From Oceanobacter mangrovi (GTDB taxonomy: Bacteria > Pseudomonadota > Gammaproteobacteria > Pseudomonadales > Oceanobacteraceae): a stretch of DNA of 64,000 nt. Positions 59,166-64,000 of this stretch are shown here, piece by piece. The notes under the pieces are model-generated. The model was not told the DNA's origin. It worked only from the letters and a program-made list of their open reading frames with translations, and made no database searches. The stretch's first letter is position 1. Every line of letters starts with the position of its first letter. The DNA lies in the NCBI RefSeq assembly GCF_019740315.1, contig NZ_JAHXZR010000014.1, positions 85,927-149,926 of the forward strand. Direction: 5' to 3'. Both the position numbers and the translations under genes were made by a program.

Positions 59166-60002
59166 ATGAAAAAAATTCAAGTCAAGCTTTCATACCAAGG
59201 CGGGGATGCGGATCTTCATATGCTAGATATGTACGATGCGTCCGTATCATTGCACGGATTCGCGAGAGCAATAGCCATTACTACTCATGCTTTACTTAAT
59301 GATGGTGATGTTAAAAGAAAAGGTAACAGAGCTTCGGGGGCTAAGATATTTGTCAGCCCTCCCCAAAAAGGTAGTTACGAGCAAATTTTAACTCTCGTAA
59401 TTGAAAATCCTATTGCTGCAAGTGTCGTTGCTGCTGCTTTTTGGGATATCTTGAAGTGGACGTGGTCGAAAACACTCGACTTAGCATACGAGCCAGAAAC
59501 TTCGACAGTTAAAAAACTTGGAGAACGAGTTGAGCCTTTTATAAGTGACATTGAAGAAGTTTTAGAGTCTGCGTTAGAGGAAGCACATCGGCCAATAAAA
59601 AATAATCCTGAAATTACTATAACGGTTGCTAGGCCAAGAGTTGGTGATGTCATAAATATGAATTCAGAAACACTAAAAAGTGTTTCCATTCGTACAGAAA
59701 ATCAAATAGTTGCAGGTATTGAAGGAAACGTTACTAAATACAATATTCTTTCAGGTATTGGCAGATTCTATGAAGATAAGAAAGGCCATACTGTGTCTTT
59801 CAAGCTTCCAGATAAAGCGACTGAGAGAATGCGAAAGAGTGTAACTTGGTCAATGCACCACGCTCAAGGAGGGGAAGGAGAAGGAAAAATTGAATTTCAT
59901 GCCCGAAAGGTAGTATCTGCCAAAGGGACATTAAAGCGATATCTCGTTGAAAAGGTACTACGCAAAAAAAATGCTAACAAGCAAAAGCAAGCAGACGCGT
60001 AA
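59166..60002 (+). CDS. Unrecognised protein in an integron-like cassette
   Basis: 278 residues. Starts MKKIQVKLSYQGGDADLHML, with 'MYDASVSLHGFARAIAITTH' after it, a short hydrophobic stretch (IENPIAASVVAAAFWDILKW) around 75-95, and a basic end KVLRKKNANKQKQADA. No signal peptide or catalytic motif that I can name. The stop codon falls inside an attC-like site, as is normal for cassette genes, and the ATG has AAGGAATT before it. Coding is AT-rich. Cassettes often carry defence or toxin-antitoxin functions; whether this does is unknown. Confidence 0.7.
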   Translation: MKKIQVKLSYQGGDADLHMLDMYDASVSLHGFARAIAITTHALLNDGDVKRKGNRASGAKIFVSPPQKGSYEQILTLVIENPIAASVVAAAFWDILKWTWSKTLDLAYEPETSTVKKLGERVEPFISDIEEVLESALEEAHRPIKNNPEITITVARPRVGDVINMNSETLKSVSIRTENQIVAGIEGNVTKYNILSGIGRFYEDKKGHTVSFKLPDKATERMRKSVTWSMHHAQGGEGEGKIEFHARKVVSAKGTLKRYLVEKVLRKKNANKQKQADA

Positions 60003-60028
60003 ACGCGCCGCTGTTTTGGACGTTAACC
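59972..60028. other. attC-like recombination site 1
   Basis: TAACAAGCAAAAGCAAGCAG (59975 on) and its imperfect complement CGCGCCGCTGTTTTGGACGT then TA, ending in GTTAACC at 60022-60028, form a hairpin with loop TAAA around 60000. The cleavage would be G^TTAACC at 60022. The core deviates from GTTRRRY at one position. It encloses the stop of the preceding gene, as in integron cassettes. Confidence 0.6.
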
Positions 60029-60044
60029 TTCAGGGAGAGTGAAT

Positions 60045-60368
60045 ATGCCTACGATTCAAGAACTCATTGATGAGCTTGAGACTGAAATTAACAATGGAGG
60101 CTTCGATCAATTCTTCTTCAACACTGCGGGAGACTATACCGAGGAAACGATTCAGGCATTGCTCAATATAGGTGCAACCCATACCGCCGATATAGTTAAG
60201 AATGCAGCGGCTAAATTTCCTGGTGGTATGCCACCAAAAAATCGAGACTCTCGCCAGGAGTTATTGGAAAAAGTTTCTCCTGATTCAGATGCCTTCGAGA
60301 AGTTCGACGAAGAGTTTCTGGCCTATGAAGATGATTTAGCTACTTTGGTATCGGGCTATGAAGGTTAA
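60045..60368 (+). CDS. DUF4375/DMP19-like protein in a cassette
   Basis: 107 residues from the ATG at 60045 (GGGAG upstream). NGGFDQFFFNTAGDYTEETI then QALLNIGATHTADIVKNAAA and KFPGGMPPKNRDSRQELLEK match the DMP19-like DUF4375 pattern. DMP19 in Neisseria is a DNA mimic that blocks a repressor. The protein is strongly acidic, consistent with mimicry. The stop (TAA) is the first base run of the next attC-like site. The gene, 16 bp after attC 1, forms a compact cassette. Confidence 0.75.
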   Translation: MPTIQELIDELETEINNGGFDQFFFNTAGDYTEETIQALLNIGATHTADIVKNAAAKFPGGMPPKNRDSRQELLEKVSPDSDAFEKFDEEFLAYEDDLATLVSGYEG

Positions 60369-60427
60369 CAAGTCAAATCAGCAAGGGCCTGCGGCCGGGA
60401 CGCTCGCCCCTGTTTGAAGCGTTAGCC
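60363..60427. other. attC-like recombination site 2
   Basis: GGTTAACAAGTCAAATCAGC (60363 on) and GCCCCTGTTTGAAGCGTTAG near the end are inverted around a GGCCTGCGGCC centre. The site closes with GTTAGCC at 60421-60427, cleavage G^TTAGCC at 60421. Length 65 bp is in the range for attC sites. Same orientation and same distance to the gene as site 1. Confidence 0.65.
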
Positions 60428-60508
60428 ATGACACTCCCCTTCAGCCCCCCAGCTGACACCTCCCTGACAATCCTGTAAATTGGCCATGTAACCGTTCAAG
60501 GATGAACC

Positions 60509-61270
60509 ATGGCCAAGTTTCTCACCACCGCATCCCTTAATTTTTTCCTGGAACAACTCGTTCTCAAGTCCACCAAGAACCTGGTGCTGGTTAGCCCGTA
60601 CCTGAAGATCAATCCCCGCCTCCGCGAACTGATTTCAGACAAAGCCAAGTCCGGCGTGCCTGTCACCGTGGTCTATGGCAAGACTGATATAGCCCAAACT
60701 GAAAAGGACTGGTTTGCCGCTCATCCACAAATCACCGTCAAGTTCTGCTCCGATCTGCACGCCAAGTGCTACATGAACGAAGCCAACGTAATTGTCAGCA
60801 GCCTGAACCTGTATGAGTTTAGCCAGATCAACAACAAGGAAATGGGCGTTCTCTTGACCAGAAAAGCTGACGGCAGCGCCTTCACCGATGCCGTTGAAGA
60901 AGTCGACCGCCTGGTTCGCAACTCCCCTCCTGTCGAGTTTCAAGCCAAGCCAGAACAGCCTGCACCTGAACCACTCAAGGAAACGCCGAAACCCGCCTCC
61001 CCTGAACCTGGTGTTCCGATTGAGCCTGAGCTGCTCACCAGCTCAAAGCTGGGCAAGAAACACGGCATGTCCGCAACCAAGCTGGAAAAGGTGCTCGAAA
61101 TCACTGGGCACCTGGAAAAGCGCGATGGTAATTACTATCTGACTGACAAAGGCAAAGCAGCTGGCGGCCAATTCCGCAAAGGACAATATGGGGTTTACTT
61201 CCTCTGGCCAGAACACCTGAAGTTTCCGAGTAAAATGGAACTGGTTTGGAGTGCGCTTAGAAAGGGATAG
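60509..61270 (+). CDS. PLD-like (HKD-motif) protein
   Basis: 253 residues. Single phospholipase D-like domain in the N-terminal 150: LVLVSPYLKINPRLRELISD, VTVVYGKTDIAQTEKDWFAA, and the core DLHAKCYMNEANVIVSSLNL, a variant of H-x-K-x4-D. A Pro/Glu-rich linker (~155-185) is followed by a small DNA-binding-like end (LLTSSKLGKKHGMSATKLEK, KVLEITGHLEKRDGNYYLTD). The domain may be a nuclease or phosphodiesterase. An N-terminal copy of the same gene lies at 58680, with cassettes between, so this is the surviving intact copy. Confidence 0.85.
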   Translation: MAKFLTTASLNFFLEQLVLKSTKNLVLVSPYLKINPRLRELISDKAKSGVPVTVVYGKTDIAQTEKDWFAAHPQITVKFCSDLHAKCYMNEANVIVSSLNLYEFSQINNKEMGVLLTRKADGSAFTDAVEEVDRLVRNSPPVEFQAKPEQPAPEPLKETPKPASPEPGVPIEPELLTSSKLGKKHGMSATKLEKVLEITGHLEKRDGNYYLTDKGKAAGGQFRKGQYGVYFLWPEHLKFPSKMELVWSALRKG

Positions 61271-61319
61271 AATCCGGACCATTCCGATCAGCTTCCGATC
61301 TGGACGCAAAGGACATGCA

Positions 61320-61712
61320 ATGACCAAGACTCAGCTATTCGCCATCATTTTTTCATCTGTGCTGCTTGCCGGTGGCGTCCTCGCCTACGGAATCAAGACA
61401 TACCTGGTCTATGAAGCCGAACAGGTAGCAGAGCAGCTGCAGAAAGAGATGGAAGCAAGCAAGCTGAAGCGAGAGCAGGAAGCCTTCATTGCAAAATCAA
61501 AGCTTGAGCGAAAACTGAAAGAGCAGTCACAGAAGACTCAGGCCGAAATTCAAAGGTCTAAAGCCTTGGCTGCCAAACGTCGCGAAGAAGCGAAGAGACA
61601 AGCATCCATTGACGCCCAGCGGGCAAAAACCTGTAGTTTCTGGCGGAGAGTAGTCAGCGGACGCCATACCGACTCAGACGTAACCATGATGAAGCTAGCC
61701 TGCAGTCGTTAA
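61320..61712 (+). CDS. Membrane-anchored coiled-coil protein, unknown
   Basis: 130 residues from the ATG at 61320 (AAGGA upstream). One N-terminal membrane helix (LFAIIFSSVLLAGGVLAYGI) and then a long charged helix rich in Glu, Lys, Gln and Arg (QLQKEMEASKLKREQEAFIA; KLERKLKEQSQKTQAEIQRS) typical of a coiled coil, with a Cys near the C-terminus. I do not recognise it. It follows the PLD-like gene by 49 bp and ends before a terminator. Confidence 0.7.
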   Translation: MTKTQLFAIIFSSVLLAGGVLAYGIKTYLVYEAEQVAEQLQKEMEASKLKREQEAFIAKSKLERKLKEQSQKTQAEIQRSKALAAKRREEAKRQASIDAQRAKTCSFWRRVVSGRHTDSDVTMMKLACSR

Positions 61713-61747
61713 CTGAAGTATTACTTGCTGACCCATCCTTACAATGA

Positions 61748-61769
61748 AAAGGCCCGGTAATGAGCCTTT
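61748..61769 (+). terminator. Hairpin after the coiled-coil gene
   Basis: AAAGGC (61748-61753) pairs with GCCTTT (61764-61769) and is followed by ATTG. A short stem; weak terminator 36 bp after the stop. Confidence 0.55.
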
Positions 61770-61841
61770 ATTGATTATCTTCGTCATAACGTCCTTGTTG
61801 TGTTGCCCAAGTCTTCCATTGCCTGGCAACACGTCTCGAAA

Positions 61842-62120
61842 TTAACCGGCCGCTGGCGGTGTCTGGGATCTCTGTTGCTCCCACTTCGTCATCGGACTGA
61901 TTTGGCCTGCTGCTGGTAGTTCAAGACCAGTGGTTAGCCAATAAGCATATTCCGGCCAAACCTGAGCGATCGCTTCCAGTTCGGACGTTTTCATTTCGTT
62001 TTCTCGCCTTCTGACCTTGTGCCACTTCCCAGCCTTGATTCCCGTTTTTTGTTCAAGCCAAGGCATTTTCACTTTTTCAAGATCAAGCAATAGATTCAGC
62101 CTATCTACTACTGCGCTCAC
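61842..62120 (-). CDS. Phage repressor-like helix-turn-helix protein
   Basis: 92 residues. VKMPWLEQKTGIKAGKWHKV and RRRENEMKTSELEAIAQVWP form an XRE-like helix-turn-helix, with the ending EYAYWLTTGLELPAAGQISP, the 'Y-W-L-x-T-G' phrase of many phage repressor-type proteins. The gene diverges from the phage row; a palindromic site between them (62141-62168) suits repression of the phage promoter. Likely the immunity repressor. Confidence 0.75.
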   Translation of the reverse strand: MSAVVDRLNLLLDLEKVKMPWLEQKTGIKAGKWHKVRRRENEMKTSELEAIAQVWPEYAYWLTTGLELPAAGQISPMTKWEQQRSQTPPAAG

Positions 62121-62140
62121 TATTCATATTTCCAATTTAC

Positions 62141-62168
62141 CCATATTGGGTGTATTTGCCTAATATGG
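62141..62168. promoter_or_regulatory. Candidate repressor operator of the phage
   Basis: CCATATT (62141-62147) is inverted as AATATGG (62162-62168), 14 nt apart, in the AT-rich space between the repressor and the phage genes. Probable divergent promoter and binding site. Confidence 0.55.
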
Positions 62169-62268
62169 ACAAAAGGTGCTGCAACACCTTTCGCTAACCA
62201 AACCCAACCAGCAGCCTACCACGAACTGCCGCTAACCCGGCAGCGTGGAAAGGCAAGGGGCCACCAAA

Positions 62269-62520
62269 ATGCCATACGCCACCGTTCACCCGCCCATTCC
62301 GGTTCAAGCTGAACTGGTACCACCACTCCCCTGTGATGCCCTTAACGAGTATCGCGCCTGCTTCCGGGACGACTCCGTCCTGTTGCCAGAACTGGCCGTC
62401 CGCTACCTGATCTGGCAGATCACTGCCGAAGTCGACCCCAAGGAAATGAAAGCCTTCGCTTTCATGATCCGCACCGAACTGAACGAACAGCGCATGCAGC
62501 GTTTCATGGTGGCCTCATGA
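62269..62520 (+). CDS. Small inovirus protein, unknown
   Basis: 83 residues from the ATG at 62269 (AAGGGG upstream); a GTG 24 bp before is less likely. It reads PYATVHPPIPVQAELVPPLP and LIWQITAEVDPKEMKAFAFM. No membrane segment. First gene of the phage row; similar position to small early proteins in Pf phages. Overlaps the next gene by 4 bp (ATGA). Confidence 0.7.
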   Translation: MPYATVHPPIPVQAELVPPLPCDALNEYRACFRDDSVLLPELAVRYLIWQITAEVDPKEMKAFAFMIRTELNEQRMQRFMVAS

Positions 62521-62867
62521 ACACACTAGACCAAAACAAGCTTGTTGCCCTAGCTGCCGACTATCGCCAAGCCAATGCCGATAACCCAGCCATCGACTTC
62601 AGCACTGGCTTCGTCATCGTTTACCGCGACGAAGCCTGGGGATGGAGCCTCAAGCCATCCCCGTCTTCCTGGAAGCCCGGAACCATCGCCATCGACCCAA
62701 CCGGCAATATCGAAATCGCCGTTGGCGGCAACGACTACGACGGTGCTGACACCTGGGAAGTTGCCCAGCCAGAACAGCCTCAGTCTTCAGAGAGTGGCTG
62801 GAGTCACTACGACCCCAATCCCTTTTCCTGGATGACCGGAACCGCTGTCAGCCCAACAAGGCACTGA
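62517..62867 (+). CDS. Small inovirus-region protein, unknown
   Basis: 116 residues. ALAADYRQANADNPAIDFST, GWSLKPSPSSWKPGTIAIDP and YDPNPFSWMTGTAVSPTRH, with a Pro/Gln/Ser-rich linker in between. No signal peptide. I do not recognise it; linked to the previous gene by ATGA, so phage-borne. Confidence 0.65.
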   Translation: MNTLDQNKLVALAADYRQANADNPAIDFSTGFVIVYRDEAWGWSLKPSPSSWKPGTIAIDPTGNIEIAVGGNDYDGADTWEVAQPEQPQSSESGWSHYDPNPFSWMTGTAVSPTRH

Positions 62868-62949
62868 CAGCCAATAACCCAAACCCGCCCGGCTCCACAC
62901 CCCGCGCCGGGCTCAAGACCACCCTAGGGGTCACAAGAGGAACACCACC

Positions 62950-63264
62950 ATGCAATTCATCATGCCTGCCCTGGTACTGGGGGCTAACCACTACCACATT
63001 GACGGCGTTGACCACGTTTCCCTCTCCGTCATGGAAGCCGATCCGTCAGACAACAGCCTCAAGGGTTACCGTCCGGCCAAGCTGAAAGCCAACCTCACTG
63101 TATTTCAGGAACTCACCGACCAACTGAGTGACTTCCCCAAAAAAGTGAACCTGGTTGTTCAAAACCGGGTATCCAAAAACACCATTCAACAGAGCTGCAT
63201 CGCCATTGCCAAGGATGACAACGGCAGCAACTCCAAAGCTGCCACCGCACCCAAAGCCAGCTGA
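62950..63264 (+). CDS. Inovirus single-stranded DNA-binding protein (gene V-like)
   Basis: 104 residues. The beta-rich GANHYHIDGVDHVSLSVMEA and LKANLTVFQELTDQLSDFPK with a polar tail (KDDNGSNSKAATAPKAS) suit the small ssDNA-binding proteins that coat phage DNA before extrusion. Size and position, just before the coat genes, support this. AGAGGA precedes the ATG. Not certain from sequence alone. Confidence 0.6.
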   Translation: MQFIMPALVLGANHYHIDGVDHVSLSVMEADPSDNSLKGYRPAKLKANLTVFQELTDQLSDFPKKVNLVVQNRVSKNTIQQSCIAIAKDDNGSNSKAATAPKAS

Positions 63265-63277
63265 TTAGGGTACCGCT

Positions 63278-63487
63278 ATGCAATACCTCGTCTGTGAATC
63301 CAACGACCTGACGATCAGCAACAGCGGTAACCCCCAGTGTTCGACCTGGGTGGCTTACACCGCCTCGGCGGATGACGTACAGCCCGATCAGCTTGCGCTG
63401 GCGTTCGGTGCTGGATTCGCGATTTTGGTGCCCATCTATGCCGGCCTGGTGGGCGTCAAACTCGCAAAGCGCGCCCTTTTTTCATAA
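63278..63487 (+). CDS. Small inovirus membrane protein (minor coat candidate)
   Basis: 69 residues. Polar, two-cysteine N-terminus (CESNDLTISNSGNPQCSTW), then one membrane helix (LALAFGAGFAILVPIYAGLV) and a basic C-terminus (GVKLAKRALFS). It lies 13 bp after the ssDNA-binding-type gene and 19 bp before the major coat gene. Likely minor coat or assembly protein. Confidence 0.7.
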   Translation: MQYLVCESNDLTISNSGNPQCSTWVAYTASADDVQPDQLALAFGAGFAILVPIYAGLVGVKLAKRALFS

Positions 63488-63506
63488 CCCCTGAAGGAGA
63501 AAGACT

Positions 63507-63647
63507 ATGGACTACACAGCCATTATCGCGTCCGCGGATATGACCACCGCAGTTGCAGCAATTGCTGCCGTGGCTTCAGCTGTTTTCGTTGCCAGTGTTG
63601 CTGTTAAAGGCATCTCTCTGGTCAAGAAAGCACTGTGGACTTCCTGA
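63507..63647 (+). CDS. Inovirus major coat protein (gene VIII-like), leaderless
   Basis: 46 residues: acidic N-terminus (MDYTAIIASADMTT), hydrophobic core rich in Ala/Val (AVAAIAAVASAVFVASVAV), basic C-terminus (KGISLVKKALW). This is the pattern of filamentous phage major coat proteins. No signal peptide is present, as in Pf3, so it would insert by itself or with YidC. GGAGAAAG is the ribosome-binding site. The strong terminator 23 bp on, as in other inoviruses, would keep its mRNA abundant. Confidence 0.88.
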   Translation: MDYTAIIASADMTTAVAAIAAVASAVFVASVAVKGISLVKKALWTS

Positions 63648-63669
63648 TCTTGCAGTACCCGTAACACCG

Positions 63670-63692
63670 AAGGGCGGGCAACCGCCCTTTTC
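63670..63692 (+). terminator. Rho-independent terminator after the coat gene
   Basis: AAGGGCGG-GCAA-CCGCCCTT, an 8-bp GC-rich stem, followed by TTTCCC. The main transcription stop between the coat genes and adsorption gene, a usual inovirus arrangement. Confidence 0.85.
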
Positions 63693-63739
63693 CCTAACCC
63701 GATTTCAACTCTCAGCCCACCCATTGAAAGGATGCACCC

Positions 63740-63817
63740 ATGGCCGAATTCTATTACTTCGCGATGTTTGTCATGGGCATGGTCGTTTGCCGTGATCTGT
63801 TCTGGAGCGCGTCGTGA
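63740..63817 (+). CDS. 25-residue phage membrane peptide
   Basis: The ATG at 63740 opens a short frame, MAEFYYFAMFVMGMVVCRDL followed by FWSAS, one membrane helix, ending at TGA 63815-63817. GAAAGGAT lies upstream. Its stop overlaps the next gene's GTG (GTGA). It resembles the tiny proteins that cap filamentous phages. Confidence 0.7.
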   Translation: MAEFYYFAMFVMGMVVCRDLFWSAS

Positions 63818-64000
63818 AAGCCTGGTCTTTCCTGTCTCTGCTCTGCCTGCTGGTGTTGGGGTTATGGGCTCCAGTGGCCAGTGCTACATCCCTCGGTGAA
63901 CAGTGTCCGTTTGGTTATCGCAATACCCTGACAAACACCGAAAAGCTGACAACCGCTGAAAATTGCCCCAGCTATTCCGGCGTTCAAACTATTATTTCCA
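63814..64000 (+). CDS. Inovirus adsorption/minor coat protein (pIII-like), N-terminal part
   Basis: From GTG at 63814, cut by the window end. A signal peptide (MKAWSFLSLLCLLVLGLWAP then VASA, cleaved before TSLGEQC) and then CPFGYRNTLTNTEKLTTAEN with NCPSYSG. A secreted protein with cysteines right after the coat gene is the expected pIII-like receptor-binding protein. 62 codons are visible. Confidence 0.7.
   Translation, partial: MKAWSFLSLLCLLVLGLWAPVASATSLGEQCPFGYRNTLTNTEKLTTAENCPSYSGVQTIIS

Larger units (their letters stand above)
55846..64000. mobile_element. tRNA-Val-integrated genomic island (right end outside window)
   Basis: Begins at the tRNA 3'-half boundary and runs past the window. 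Contents: toxin-antitoxin pair, small HTH protein, hairpin-rich noncoding DNA, AT-rich diguanylate cyclase, HNH protein, integron-like cassettes, PLD-like genes and a filamentous phage region. Base composition changes repeatedly, unlike the rest of the window. No integrase is seen inside the visible part; it should lie near the right end. The island may be one element or several stacked ones. Confidence 0.7.
61842..64000. mobile_element. Filamentous phage (inovirus) prophage, left half
   Basis: A minus-strand repressor-like gene diverges from a tight row of small plus-strand genes ending with a single-stranded-DNA-binding-type protein, a small membrane protein, a leaderless major coat protein, a strong terminator, a tiny membrane peptide and an adsorption protein with signal peptide. 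This is the gene order of Pf-type inoviruses. The morphogenesis (Zot-like) and replication genes should follow outside the window. Confidence 0.8.

Overview
The window looks like the chromosome of a GC-rich marine-type gammaproteobacterium of the Oceanospirillales/Pseudomonadales kind. It combines urea/amide ABC uptake, Rieske oxygenases, a TRAP binding protein, type IV minor pilins and ethanolamine ammonia-lyase. No rRNA or ribosomal protein gene is present, so the placement is by gene content only.

Layout. 1-4.9 kb: a three-component Rieske oxygenase (reductase cut by the window start, 2Fe-2S ferredoxin, VanA-like oxygenase) on the minus strand, a LuxR-type regulator, a 117-bp tandem repeat and an orphan TRAP binding protein. 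5.0-5.2 kb: remnant of an AraC regulator. 5.4-10.8 kb: a tightly coupled five-gene operon matching the uncharacterised STM4015-STM4014-STM4013-STM4012-STM4011 families (LRR protein, ATP-grasp-like protein, sulfatase-fold hydrolase, two radical SAM enzymes). 10.8-14.7 kb: luciferase-like monooxygenase, long-chain flavodoxin, and a three-gene minus-strand operon headed by a DUF2589-type protein. 14.9-26.2 kb: response regulator and permease-fused hybrid kinase divergent from urtABCDE, then formamidase (fmdA) and fmdB, a short-chain amide/urea scavenging unit. 26.3-41.5 kb: an aromatic or N-heteroaromatic catabolic region with a CarAa-like Rieske oxygenase between two paralogous AraC regulators, a DUF3360-like permease, StyA/StyB-like flavin monooxygenase pair, FadL-type porin, BenC-type reductase, a divergent M20 protein, an amidase and an MFS exporter. 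41.8-48.1 kb: minor pilins with PilY1 in an unusual order. 48.2-53.1 kb: AraC regulator, eutB, eutC and an ethanolamine permease. 53.5-55.3 kb: a DUF2167 membrane protein and a dienelactone hydrolase.

From 55.8 kb to the end the DNA is a mobile island. Its left edge is a 45-bp 3' half of a tRNA-Val(GAC) gene followed by that gene's terminator, which is the footprint of an integrase acting in a tRNA. The island carries a YefM-YoeB toxin-antitoxin pair with a textbook operator, a small HTH protein with two spaced palindromic operators, hairpin-rich noncoding DNA, an AT-rich diguanylate cyclase, a small HNH protein, two integron-like cassettes with attC-like sites lying between a truncated and an intact copy of a PLD-like gene, and the first half of a filamentous phage (inovirus) whose adsorption-protein gene runs off the window. 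The intact tRNA-Val should lie beyond the right edge.

All function calls rest on reading the translated sequences; no database search was possible.
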